Notes under the pieces: model-generated | The model's database searches: none | Told to the model about the DNA's origin: nothing | The model's input: the letters and a program-made list of their open reading frames with translations, nothing else | Shown here: one piece after another, positions 26,364-34,749 of the stretch | How positions within the stretch are numbered: the first letter of the stretch is position 1 | Layout: each line of letters starts with the position of its first letter | NCBI GenBank assembly: GCA_937867645.1 | Contig: CALMKE010000082.1 | Span: 1 to 35,249, forward strand | Reading direction: 5' to 3' | Source: an uncultured Gemmatimonadota bacterium | Lineage (GTDB): Bacteria; Gemmatimonadota; Gemmatimonadetes; Gemmatimonadales; Gemmatimonadaceae | Length of the DNA: 35,249 nt | Position numbers and translations under genes: made by a program

Positions 26364-27760
26364 AGGTCCCTCGCTGTCCGTTCGATGAGCTCCAGCGCGC
26401 GGAGCACGTGAGATTCAGTAGTGCGAAGATTTCCGATCGCGAGCCGGAGCACCTGTGATCCGCGCACCTTCGTTCCCGAAAGAAACACCTCGCCACTCTG
26501 GTTTACGAGCGCGAGCAGCCTGGCGTTGGCCGCGTCCACGTCCGATGTCCCGGAGCGCGGGTTGTAGCGGAACACTATGGTAGACAGCTCCGCGGGAGCG
26601 CACAGCTCGAAATCTTCGGAGCCTTCGGCCCACCGCGCGACGATCTGCGCGAGGCGCATGTGCTCCCGAAGTCGCTCCACGATCCCATCCGCGCCGAAAT
26701 ACCGGAGCACGAACCAGAGCTTGAGCGCCCGGAAGCGGCGGCCGAGTGACATGCCGTAATCCATGAGGTTCGTCACGCCGGCCTCAGGGGTGGACAGGAT
26801 CTCGAGCGGCAGCGTGAAGGCGGCTTTCAGGTACCCGGGCTCGCGGGTGTACAGCACCGAGCAGTCGATGGGAACGAACAGCCATTTGTGCGGATTTACG
26901 ACCAGCGAGTGCGCGCGCTCGACTCCGGCGAGCACGTATCGCTTCTCCGGAACGATCGCCGCGATTCCGGCGTAGGACGCGTCCACGTGCAGCCAGATTC
27001 TCTCGCGCTCGCATATGTCCGCGATCTCGGGGACGGGGTCTATTGACGTGGTACCCGTCGTTCCAGTCGTGGCCACGACCGCGATGGGACGCATCCCCGC
27101 GGCACGATCCTCCGCGATCGCTTCGGCGAGCAGATCGGGGCGCATGCGGAACCGCTCGTCCACGGGAATGTGCCGCAGCCCTTCACTCCCCATGCCGAGC
27201 GTGATCACCGCTTTGTCCACGCTCGAATGGGCTTCCGTGGAGCAGTACACGCGCAGACGCTGTCCGCCGACTCCCCGCGCGTGAATTCCGAGGTTCGCGA
27301 ATTCGCGCGCGGCGGCCAGCGCGTACAGCGTGCTCGACGAGGCGGTGTCCGTGATCTCGCCGAACATCGGCTCCGGTAATCCCATGAGCTGGCGGAGCCA
27401 GTCGAGGGTGACTTCCTCCAGCTCGGTCACCGCCGGGCTGCTGCGCCACAGCATGCCGTTCACGTTCAGTCCCGCGGTCAGCAGCTCGCCGAGGATGCCC
27501 GGACCGGATCCGGTAATGGCGAAGTACGCCATGAAGCCCGGATGATTCCAATGGGTGATTCCCGGCATGATCTTGTCGTCGAAGTCGGCGAGGATCGTGG
27601 CGATGTCTTCCCCGGCGCGGGGCGGCTCCGCGGGCAGGGAAGCGCGGACGGCTCCAGGCTCCGCGCGGCTGAGCACGGGCGAGCGCTCGACCTCGTCCAT
27701 GTAGCGCGCGATGCGGTCCACCACGATGTGGCCGTAGCGGCGAAACTCCTCCGCGGACAT
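26360..27760 (-). CDS. PLP-dependent group II decarboxylase family protein (aromatic amino acid type)
   Basis: 466 residues, PLP fold type I, close to DOPA/tyrosine/tryptophan decarboxylases. The chosen start gives MSAEEFRRYGHIVVDRIARY, equal in position to the start of animal DDC, with GGAGG just upstream; ATG 27796 is an alternative. PLP lysine is K292 in NPHKWLF, the ring-stacking histidine H178 in TEAHSSVDKA, and the cofactor aspartate D260 in HVDASYAG. Hand alignment to human DDC puts I321 (FTLPLEIL) where the catalytic loop tyrosine Y332 stands, and the loop is three residues shorter. In plants and insects, changes of active-site residues turn such enzymes into aldehyde synthases, so plain decarboxylation is not assured. 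First gene of an operon with the dipeptidase and the DsbD-domain lipoprotein. Confidence 0.9.
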   Translation of the reverse strand: MSAEEFRRYGHIVVDRIARYMDEVERSPVLSRAEPGAVRASLPAEPPRAGEDIATILADFDDKIMPGITHWNHPGFMAYFAITGSGPGILGELLTAGLNVNGMLWRSSPAVTELEEVTLDWLRQLMGLPEPMFGEITDTASSSTLYALAAAREFANLGIHARGVGGQRLRVYCSTEAHSSVDKAVITLGMGSEGLRHIPVDERFRMRPDLLAEAIAEDRAAGMRPIAVVATTGTTGTTSIDPVPEIADICERERIWLHVDASYAGIAAIVPEKRYVLAGVERAHSLVVNPHKWLFVPIDCSVLYTREPGYLKAAFTLPLEILSTPEAGVTNLMDYGMSLGRRFRALKLWFVLRYFGADGIVERLREHMRLAQIVARWAEGSEDFELCAPAELSTIVFRYNPRSGTSDVDAANARLLALVNQSGEVFLSGTKVRGSQVLRLAIGNLRTTESHVLRALELIERTARDL

Positions 27761-27848
27761 GTCGCCTCCGCGGCCCGCTTTCGTTTCACTCCCCATCGGC
27801 TTGCCTCGCTCGATCTGCGGCTATCACAACGGCGGAACCTACTGTAAA

Positions 27849-29039
27849 ATGGCACCCATGAACGCACTGGGCACAGCGCGCGACCGAACCGCGCTGCGGG
27901 TAGTGGTCGGCCTCGCGCTGATGTACGCCGCGCTGATGCTGTTCTGGCGCACCCGGAACGTCATCCTCACGGTCTTCCTCGGCGCACTCTTCGCGATCGC
28001 TGTAAGCGCCGGAGCCGACCGCCTGCAGAAGCTCCGCGTTCCCCGGGCCATCGGGGCGCCGCTCATCGTGCTCGCGTTCATTGGCCTGCTGGGAGCGTTC
28101 GGGACGTGGATCGGTCCCACGGTCCGCCAGCAGAGCGCCGAGCTCAGGACCAAGCTTCCGGAAGCGCTCGACAAGCTCGAGGACTGGGTGCAGGGCCAGG
28201 GCGGCGGCGTCATCGCCACCGTCCTCGGAGTGCCCGATGCGGACTCGATTGCCCGTGCCCGGCGCGCCGGCGACCAGGCGGCGCCCCCGGTCCAGGTGGT
28301 GACGACCGGCCCAGGTCAGCAGAGCCTGCGCGAGCGGATTACGGCGCAGCTGAGCGGAGCCGGCCGCTACTTCCTCCCGGTGCTCGGCTCCACGCTCGCG
28401 GTGGTCGCGGCGATCCTGCTGGTGTTGTTCATCACGATCTACGTCGCGGTGGACCCGGGGCTGTATCAGCGGGGCGCGCTGCGGCTCCTCCCTCCACGAC
28501 ATCGCGAGCGTGCCGCGCTGGTGCTCGGAGCGATCGGCGCCACGCTCAGAAAATGGCTCGTGACCCAGCTCATCGCGATGATCGTCATCGGCGTGGTCAC
28601 GACCGGCGTGCTCCTCGCGCTCGACGTGCGCGCGGCCGTGCCGCTGGGAATCCTCGCGGGCTTGCTCGAGTTCGTGCCGACGCTCGGTCCGATCCTCAGC
28701 GCCATTCCCGCGATCGCGATGGGGTTCGTGGATTCACCGGAGAAGGCGCTGTTCGTGACGATCGCGTACATCGCGATCCAGTTCCTCGAGAACCACATCC
28801 TCATTCCCGTGCTGATGAAGGAGGGGATAGATCTCGCACCGGCGCTGACGATCGTCGTTCAGGCGGTCATGGCGATCGTGTTCGGATTCCTGGGGCTGCT
28901 GGTCGCCGTGCCGCTGCTGGCGATGATCGTGGTGTGCGTGCGCGTGGGACTGCTGCACGAGGAGCCTGACGTCATGAATAGAAATCATTCGGATCAGCCT
29001 GAGCCAACTCCGTCAGTAGTTCCGCAAGTTTCGTCGTGA
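27849..29039 (+). CDS. AI-2E family (PerM-like) membrane transporter
   Basis: 396-residue polytopic membrane protein. Two helices at the start (VVVGLALMYAALMLFW; VILTVFLGALFAIAVSAG) lead to a long polar stretch (about 95-170), then further helices and the family signature LLEFVPTLGPILSAIPAIA, followed by NHILIPVLMKEGIDLAPALT and a last pair of helices. This is the AI-2E/PerM family, whose members range from proposed autoinducer-2 exporters to sodium/proton antiporters, so the substrate cannot be named. ATG 27849 is preferred over an ATG at 27858 and over the longer frame at 27759, which lies over the neighbouring decarboxylase gene. The C-terminal tail is polar and overlaps the convergent creatininase gene by 68 bases. 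Confidence 0.88.
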   Translation: MAPMNALGTARDRTALRVVVGLALMYAALMLFWRTRNVILTVFLGALFAIAVSAGADRLQKLRVPRAIGAPLIVLAFIGLLGAFGTWIGPTVRQQSAELRTKLPEALDKLEDWVQGQGGGVIATVLGVPDADSIARARRAGDQAAPPVQVVTTGPGQQSLRERITAQLSGAGRYFLPVLGSTLAVVAAILLVLFITIYVAVDPGLYQRGALRLLPPRHRERAALVLGAIGATLRKWLVTQLIAMIVIGVVTTGVLLALDVRAAVPLGILAGLLEFVPTLGPILSAIPAIAMGFVDSPEKALFVTIAYIAIQFLENHILIPVLMKEGIDLAPALTIVVQAVMAIVFGFLGLLVAVPLLAMIVVCVRVGLLHEEPDVMNRNHSDQPEPTPSVVPQVSS

Positions 29040-29742
29040 CCGCTCCGGCGTAGCGCGCGCCTTTTTCGGCGGTCGCGGCTTTCGGATCGCCGATGCCCGT
29101 GTCCGCGGTCACGGCGGTCCACTTTCTCGGCGCCCAGGCCCACCCTTCGCGCATCGCCTTGATCCGCGGCTGCCGCGCCTTTCCATCTCCGGCGCCGGAG
29201 AGCGGACGCACCAGCTCGGGAGCGCAGTGCAGCATCACGCTGGTCTCGAGCTCGCCGGCGTGATCGCCGAGGTCCTCGAAGTACGCACGCCCGTCCACGA
29301 TCTGCCACCAGTTCACGGCGCACAGGAACACGCGCGTCGCGGGCTGCAGCTCGCGGATCATCTGCCGGAAATCGTTCCCGCCGTGACCGTTCAGTATCAG
29401 CAGCTTGGGAATCCCCTGCTGCTCCAGTGAGCTGACGATGTCGCGCAGCACCAGCGCCTGCGTGCTGGGATTCATGTTGATGCACAGGGGAATGTCGAGC
29501 TGCCCGGTATTCACTCCGAATGGAACAGTTGGGAGGGCGATGACGCGCGTTCCGACGGCCGCGGCGAGCTTCGCCGATTCGGCCGCGACGTAGTCGCATT
29601 CGTACACGTCCGTCCCGTACGGCAGGTGGTAGTTGTGCGCCTCGGTCGCGCCCCACGGGAGGATCGCGACGTCGAACCGCGCCCCGGAGATCTCCTTCCA
29701 CGTCGCCTCGCTGAGGACGTAAGACCGCGGCTTGTGGCTCAT
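28972..29742 (-). CDS. Creatininase-family amidohydrolase
   Basis: 256 residues. The family's metal site is visible: E34, H36 and D45 in GATEAHNYHLPYGTD, H120 in LNGHGGND and E164 in HAGELETSVML. The family includes creatininase, the deformylase ArfB of riboflavin/F420 synthesis in archaea, and the mycofactocin peptidase MftE, all cutting cyclic or small amides. Hence the substrate is open. ATG 29742 begins the conserved part and is 1 base after the acylase stop, whereas a longer in-frame start lies inside the acylase gene. It is the last gene of a four-gene minus-strand operon. Its 3' end overlaps the AI-2E gene. Confidence 0.88.
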   Translation of the reverse strand: MSHKPRSYVLSEATWKEISGARFDVAILPWGATEAHNYHLPYGTDVYECDYVAAESAKLAAAVGTRVIALPTVPFGVNTGQLDIPLCINMNPSTQALVLRDIVSSLEQQGIPKLLILNGHGGNDFRQMIRELQPATRVFLCAVNWWQIVDGRAYFEDLGDHAGELETSVMLHCAPELVRPLSGAGDGKARQPRIKAMREGWAWAPRKWTAVTADTGIGDPKAATAEKGARYAGAVTTKLAELLTELAQADPNDFYS

Positions 29743-29743
29743 G

Positions 29744-31858
29744 TCAGAGCTGCTCGCGCGACTCGAGGTTCGCGAGGACCTCGGCGCGTGTCCGCCAGAC
29801 CGGCTTGAGCTGTTTCGCGGCCGCCAATCCAAGCTGATCCGTGCGATGCGGCGAGTCCGCGCGTGAAGAGTTGCCGATGCCGATGATCGTGCGCGCCCTC
29901 ACCGGATCGCTGAATTCGATTGCAGCTACGTAACTGTCGCCCCCGACGGCGCGAAATCGGCTGGGACCCGCCGATTCATACCCAATCACGCGAAACGTGC
30001 CGTACGATCCCTCCGCGCCGTTGGCGGGAAGATCGACGCCGTCTCGTTGCATCCGGTAGACGTCGCCCCACTTCACGTCGATTGCGCCAAACCGTCTGGC
30101 GACGGTGCCGGCCGCCGTCTCCAGCGCGGCTACGGCTCCCGGAAGATCGGCCAGACCGTCCGGCGTGGTCCGCGGCGAGTCGGCGCTCCAGGGGCGGGCC
30201 CACACGCTCGTCCCCTGTCGCGTCTTTCGCCCCAGCTCCCGCCACCATTCGATGAACAACACCGCGCCACGACTGTCGGCGTCCGCGCTCCGGTCCCACC
30301 TGTCCAGGACGGCTGCCGCGTCCTTTGCGGCGCTGCTGCCGCTCGCCGCCACCGCAGGGAGAAGATCGTCCAGCACCCGGTCGGCGAGCTCCATTCTCGT
30401 TGAGTGCTTGTAGCTCAGCAGCTCGTCGTAGCTGATGCTCGGATCCGAATCGAGCATGCGTACCGATCGCTGCGCGCGCAGGGTCATGTTGCGGCTCGCG
30501 AGATACGCGGGATATCGCGCGGGATCCAGCGCTACGGGGAACGTCGTCCACCACGGCGGCTCGTTTGCGTTCTGCACGAACCCGCCCGGCGGGTCGATCA
30601 CCTTCGGCATCTCGTCGTAGCCGTGAACTCTCGTCCACAGATTGGCGGACGTCGTGCCCGGGACGATTCCCGCCCACTGCGCGCGCGTTCCGCCAGCGCG
30701 CGCCGGCGTGTTCCCGCCGTAGAAGTACATGATGTGCCCGTCCCGGTCGGCGTACGTGATGTTCTGTCCCGAGATCTGATTGGGCCTGATCGCCGCCTCG
30801 AACGCCGCGAGATTTCTCGCGCGCCCCATGTTCCACCACTGCTCGAGAACCGACGGCATGTCGAGTCCCACGACTCGCAGCGCGATCGCTTTCCCGGGCT
30901 TGTCCGCCACGACCGGTCCGTGCACGGAGCGTCGCACCGTCAGCGTGTCCGTCCGCCGCGGCTTGCCTGGCGTGGCCTTTACCTCGATCAGTCTTTGCTC
31001 CGTCTCGAAACGGCGCACGCCTCCGTCCCAGCTGTACCCCTCCCCTTCGAGCGTCAGCTCGTACAGATCGTTCCCGTCCTGCGTGTTGACGGTGTGCGTC
31101 CAGCCAAGGCGATCGTTGAACGCGATCTGTAGGACGGGACTGCCCACCAGCAGCGCGCCGGACAGATCGAGTCCGGGCGCAACCAGCTGCGCTTCCATCC
31201 ACGTGAACAGGTCTCCCCACGGAAGGTGGGGGTTGGCCAGCAACAGCGCTTTTCCGCTGGCGGAGCGAGACGGAGCCACGGCCCACGCATTGGATCCGCG
31301 CTCTTTCCACGCCCGCGTCTCTTCGCTCGCCTGGCTCGGCGATGAGATGAACGCGCCGTACAGCGACCGCTGCACGTGGCTCAACACATCGGTCTCCGTC
31401 ACCGGCAGCACCGCGCGCACCGAATCCCCGATCATCCCGGGGTTGGCGCTGGCGAACTCGTTGATTCCCGCGACAAACGCCGTCAGATGAGCCCGCATCC
31501 CGGGAGACTGCGCGCTCAGCCACTCGGTCGAGCGCGACGGAATGCCCATCGTCCACACCCAGCGATCGTCTTCCAAATAGCTCTCGCCGAGCACCTCGGC
31601 GCCGCGTCCACGCGCCTGCGCGTACAGCCGGAGCAGCAGATCCCCGTGATTCCGCATCTGGGCCCACCCCAACGCGCGCGCCAAACCCTCCCGGTCGTTC
31701 GCGAAGATGTGGGGAACGCCGTACGTATCCCACAGTATCTCCGCGCTTCCGGAGTGGCCGCCATACGATCCGGATGACAACGGTGTCGAGCAGGCGGTAA
31801 TCAGAGCAGCCGCCGACACGGCACGGAGCGCCGGAAGAAGAATCTTGAGCGATGTCAT
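29744..31858 (-). CDS. Penicillin acylase family Ntn-hydrolase, lipoprotein
   Basis: 704 residues. An N-terminal lipoprotein signal ends in LITAC with C23. The alpha-chain part follows (SAEILWDTYGVPHIFANDRE), then the self-cleavage point before the nucleophile S189 in RGSNAWAV, where the beta chain begins. Beta-chain marks include LLANPHLPW, LGWTHTVNTQDGNDLYEL and FVQNANEPPWW. These are the hallmarks of the penicillin G acylase / acyl-homoserine lactone acylase superfamily, which hydrolyses amide bonds of acylated amines. Substrates cannot be read from sequence; the beta chain has the normal length. It probably acts in the periplasm on the outer face of a membrane. It starts 15 bases after the Rieske oxygenase stop and is followed by the creatininase gene after 1 base. 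Confidence 0.92.
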   Translation of the reverse strand: MTSLKILLPALRAVSAAALITACSTPLSSGSYGGHSGSAEILWDTYGVPHIFANDREGLARALGWAQMRNHGDLLLRLYAQARGRGAEVLGESYLEDDRWVWTMGIPSRSTEWLSAQSPGMRAHLTAFVAGINEFASANPGMIGDSVRAVLPVTETDVLSHVQRSLYGAFISSPSQASEETRAWKERGSNAWAVAPSRSASGKALLLANPHLPWGDLFTWMEAQLVAPGLDLSGALLVGSPVLQIAFNDRLGWTHTVNTQDGNDLYELTLEGEGYSWDGGVRRFETEQRLIEVKATPGKPRRTDTLTVRRSVHGPVVADKPGKAIALRVVGLDMPSVLEQWWNMGRARNLAAFEAAIRPNQISGQNITYADRDGHIMYFYGGNTPARAGGTRAQWAGIVPGTTSANLWTRVHGYDEMPKVIDPPGGFVQNANEPPWWTTFPVALDPARYPAYLASRNMTLRAQRSVRMLDSDPSISYDELLSYKHSTRMELADRVLDDLLPAVAASGSSAAKDAAAVLDRWDRSADADSRGAVLFIEWWRELGRKTRQGTSVWARPWSADSPRTTPDGLADLPGAVAALETAAGTVARRFGAIDVKWGDVYRMQRDGVDLPANGAEGSYGTFRVIGYESAGPSRFRAVGGDSYVAAIEFSDPVRARTIIGIGNSSRADSPHRTDQLGLAAAKQLKPVWRTRAEVLANLESREQL

Positions 31859-31873
31859 CTGTTCGGGAGTTGG

Positions 31874-32974
31874 TTAGGGCGCGCCCTGACTCAGGAAGCG
31901 GGCGAGCAGTCGGTGGAAATGGTGCGTGCCTGTCTCGCGCTTCGGTGAATACCTCCCGCGGTCGTACAACCGCGAGCGGACCCCGGCCTGTACGGATTCG
32001 ACGACTTCCTCGTCTTCCATCTCCACCAGGTGCAGCGCAGCGCCGACACCCTTGTCCCGCAGCTCCTCACGCCAGACGTAGGAGATAAACGAGACTTTCG
32101 TCCGCGCGGGACCGAGCGGCTGCACGACGTTCACCGAGAGTCCCCAGGGGTAGAAGTTGAGCATGACGTTGGGGAACAGCCAGAAGTACAACGCCGCGAG
32201 CCGTTGCCCGCTCTCCGGATGTCCCGCCGGCAGCTCGAAAACCGTCTCGCCTTGCCGAGCGAACCCGAGCTGCAGGCTGCCGTACTCGTACAGCTCGGTG
32301 CGATACGCCCCGTAGTCGAGCTGATCGGACAGTCCGGCGTGCACGTACGGGATGTGAAACTCTTCCGAATAATTGTCCACGTACAGCGCCCAGTTCGCGT
32401 CGATCACGTAGTCGCGGGAACTAGCGGCGTCGCGCGTGAAGGTGTCCAGCGGCATCCAGTCGGTCCGCTCGCGCACCGGCCGCATCCACTCTTCGAAGCT
32501 CATTGCCGGCTCGATCGCGGCGAACGCGAGCGGTCCCCAGCTGTGCAGCGGAAGCGCGGGGAGGTTGTCACGCTCCGCCGGAAAACCTTCGACTCCCTCG
32601 AACTCGGGCATCGAGGTGAACTTCCCGTCGAGCGAAAAACGCCGGCCGTGATACCTGCACCGGAGAGTCTTGAGATGTCCTTCGCCCTCCACCACCAGGG
32701 CGCCGCGGTGGGTGCAGACGTTCGACAGGCAGTGCGCGGCGCCGGACTCGTCGCGCGTCAGCACGAGCGGCTCGTCGAGGCATCCCTCCAGCAGTGTGAA
32801 GGGAAGCACGTGACCCGGCGCCCGCGCCCGCGCGGCATCCGGCAGCGCGTGCCACGTCCGCGCGAACACTCGCTCCTTCTGCAGCTCGAAATACTCCCGC
32901 GCGTGATACACGTCCGCGGGAAGCGTGGACGCCTTGGCGATGTCCGCGTGAATGTCGAACGGGAGCGGAGCCAT
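31874..32974 (-). CDS. Rieske non-haem iron oxygenase, alpha subunit
   Basis: 366 residues. The Rieske domain binds 2Fe-2S through C87-x-H89 and C106-x-x-H109 (VCTHRGALV; CRYHGRRFS). The catalytic domain has the mononuclear iron motif DNYSEEFHIPYVH, with bridging D200 and ligands H207 and H212, and a probable third ligand in MEDEEVVESVQ (D321). The C-terminus (SRLYDRGRYSPKRETGTHHF) is typical of the choline monooxygenase/GbcA-related group. Such enzymes hydroxylate aromatic rings or remove N-methyl groups. No reductase or ferredoxin gene is in the operon, so electrons must come from elsewhere; whether the FAD-Rieske protein of this window helps is untested. It lies 3 bases after the permease stop. 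Confidence 0.92.
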   Translation of the reverse strand: MAPLPFDIHADIAKASTLPADVYHAREYFELQKERVFARTWHALPDAARARAPGHVLPFTLLEGCLDEPLVLTRDESGAAHCLSNVCTHRGALVVEGEGHLKTLRCRYHGRRFSLDGKFTSMPEFEGVEGFPAERDNLPALPLHSWGPLAFAAIEPAMSFEEWMRPVRERTDWMPLDTFTRDAASSRDYVIDANWALYVDNYSEEFHIPYVHAGLSDQLDYGAYRTELYEYGSLQLGFARQGETVFELPAGHPESGQRLAALYFWLFPNVMLNFYPWGLSVNVVQPLGPARTKVSFISYVWREELRDKGVGAALHLVEMEDEEVVESVQAGVRSRLYDRGRYSPKRETGTHHFHRLLARFLSQGAP

Positions 32975-32977
32975 GCC

Positions 32978-34414
32978 CTAAAGTATCCCGCGGCCCGCGG
33001 AACTTCGACGTGCCCGCTCGCTGCGCCAGTAAATGGCGGCGCCCGCGAGCAACAGCACGATCGTCAGCCCGAGAACCTTGCCGAACGCGAGCGCCTTGTT
33101 CGCCTCGTCCGCGGCGGGAACGAACGCCAGCGCCAGCGCGGCGAGCGTCGTGACGAATCCGACGCCCGCGACCAGCGTCGAGCCGCGCGGACCGCCGGGA
33201 ATCCGGAAGGCGCCCGCGGGCGAGTCCTCGCGCCTCAGCCTGATCAGCGACGCGAACATCAGCAGGAACGGGATGAAGTAGGCGATGATGGACATGCTGA
33301 TCATCACGTTGTACGCGCCGCGGATGTCGGTTCCCGCCTGCCCCACGACGATGAGCACGATGGTTATCGCGCCCTGCGCCAGCATCGCCACATGCGGAGT
33401 TCCGTACCGCGGATGGATCCGGCCGAAAGCCGAAGGCAGCCGTCCTTCCAGGCCGGCCACGAACGGCAGCCGCGCGACCGCCGTGAGCCATGCCCCCACC
33501 GCGCCGACGGCGCCGATCGTGATCAGCACAGCCGCGATCGGCGCGAGACCCGCTGCGCCTACGCGATCGGCGACGCGCGTGATCGCCTGCATGATTCCCG
33601 GAATTCCGCCCACCTCGCTGGCGGGAATCACCACCAATATCGCGACGGTCCCCAGAATATACAGGCTCACTATGACGACGCCGGCCAGGACGATCGCCCG
33701 CGGAATGGTCCGCCTCGGCTCGGCCACCGACCGCGCCATCAGCGACGCGGTCTCGACGCCGCCGAACGCGAACGCGATCGTGGACCAGAACAACACGTCC
33801 TTCAAGCCGAGCTCGCGCGGCGCGGCCGGCAACGCGAAGCTCGTGGCGCTGCCGTATCTCGCCAGCGCCACCGCGCCGAGCGCTATCAATAGAAGAGCCG
33901 GCACCCAGACTCCGATCGCGCCGGCGTTCTGGATCCACTTCCCTACGCGGAGGCCCGCGACGTTCGGCAGCACCGCGATCGCCAGACCGGTGGTCGCGGC
34001 GACGACGAAGTAGAGCGGGCTCGCGGCGAGCGGCCCGTCCTGCGCGCCCACCGCGAAGAGCGCGTTCCCGGCGGCGAAGTACAGCACGCCGGGAAAGTAC
34101 GGAATGTTGGACATCCAGTACGTCCAGCCAGTCATGAATCCCGCGAAGTCGCCGAACGCGCGGCGACTCCATACGTACATGCCGCCTTCCTCGGGATACC
34201 GCGACGAGAGCTCGACGACGCAGAGCGCGAGCGGAACGAACAGCGTCACGCACGCTACGACCCACACGACGACCGCGCCGGGGCCGGCGGCCGCCGCGAC
34301 GGGCAGCCACCGGAGATTGAATACCGCGACTATGTAGAAGAGGACGAGGTCGCGAACGCCCAAGCCACGGGATAGTCGCGCGTCTTCAGGGACCGGGGAA
34401 CCTCTCCAGACCAT
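32978..34414 (-). CDS. APC-superfamily amino acid/polyamine permease
   Basis: 478 residues with about 12 hydrophobic helices. The first has the APC pattern GLGVRDLVLFYIVAVFNLRW, where other members have a G-rich unwound helix 1; later come YPEEGGMYVWSRRAFGDFAG, GGVETASLMARSVAEPRRTI and GRIHPRYGTPHVAM, all frequent in the APC/LAT-type family. The substrate is predicted to be an amino acid, amine or related small molecule. ATG 34414 starts the conserved protein; an upstream ATG at 34480 would add 22 unrelated residues. It is first in the operon with Rieske oxygenase, acylase and creatininase, so it likely brings in the compound those enzymes handle. The 98-base gap upstream (34415-34512) is divergent and A+T-rich, without a clear promoter match. 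Confidence 0.9.
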   Translation of the reverse strand: MVWRGSPVPEDARLSRGLGVRDLVLFYIVAVFNLRWLPVAAAAGPGAVVVWVVACVTLFVPLALCVVELSSRYPEEGGMYVWSRRAFGDFAGFMTGWTYWMSNIPYFPGVLYFAAGNALFAVGAQDGPLAASPLYFVVAATTGLAIAVLPNVAGLRVGKWIQNAGAIGVWVPALLLIALGAVALARYGSATSFALPAAPRELGLKDVLFWSTIAFAFGGVETASLMARSVAEPRRTIPRAIVLAGVVIVSLYILGTVAILVVIPASEVGGIPGIMQAITRVADRVGAAGLAPIAAVLITIGAVGAVGAWLTAVARLPFVAGLEGRLPSAFGRIHPRYGTPHVAMLAQGAITIVLIVVGQAGTDIRGAYNVMISMSIIAYFIPFLLMFASLIRLRREDSPAGAFRIPGGPRGSTLVAGVGFVTTLAALALAFVPAADEANKALAFGKVLGLTIVLLLAGAAIYWRSERARRSSAGRGIL

Positions 34415-34512
34415 CTGATCGACCCAGGAATTGTTGGAACTACGCCCTACACGACGGCAGACATAATACCTTTTTACCATTCAGAACGACGCCATTTTTC
34501 TCATGTGCAGGG

Positions 34513-34710
34513 ATGCCGAAGAAACCTGACGAGCAACCAATAGCCGAAAACGGGGAAAGGCGCCCAAAGAATCCAGCTGCCGTCGCCCTTGGGCGATTAG
34601 GAGGAAAGAAAGGAGGAGCTGCACGCGCCAAGGTTCTCTCTCCGAAGCGGCGAAAGGAGATCGCGTCGCTCGCGGCTCGCGCACGCTGGAAAGGCCAGCG
34701 ATCAAAGTAA
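34513..34710 (+). CDS. Small basic protein with a GGxKGGxARA motif (65 residues)
   Basis: Very basic, with a repeat-like core LGRLGGKKGGAARAKVLSP followed by KRRKEIASLAARARW. Many bacteria carry small proteins with this Gly-Gly-Lys-Gly-Gly, LSPxRR and AAxARW pattern, and none has a clear role to my knowledge; nucleic-acid binding is a guess from charge. It begins soon after the drop in G+C that marks the right end of the window and is followed by a DNA methyltransferase. The ATG is supported by the conserved-looking product rather than by a ribosome site, which is weak (CAGGG directly before it). Confidence 0.7.
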   Translation: MPKKPDEQPIAENGERRPKNPAAVALGRLGGKKGGAARAKVLSPKRRKEIASLAARARWKGQRSK

Positions 34711-34725
34711 CGTGCGGCCCCTTGC

Positions 34726-34749
34726 ATATGCTTGTCCGCTCAAGCATAT
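34726..34749. promoter_or_regulatory. Inverted repeat before the DNA methyltransferase
   Basis: ATATGCTTG (34726-34734) and CAAGCATAT (34741-34749) are perfect 9-base arms with a 6-base TCCGCT spacer. No T run follows, so it is not a standard terminator. It sits in the 171-base gap between the small basic gene and the methyltransferase, where nothing else is evident, and could be a binding site controlling the latter, as control elements do in many restriction-modification systems. Confidence 0.45.

Noticed and set aside
32030-33892. 620-codon plus-strand frame opposite the Rieske oxygenase and permease genes
   Set aside because: It crosses two good minus-strand genes and translates to charged low-complexity sequence.
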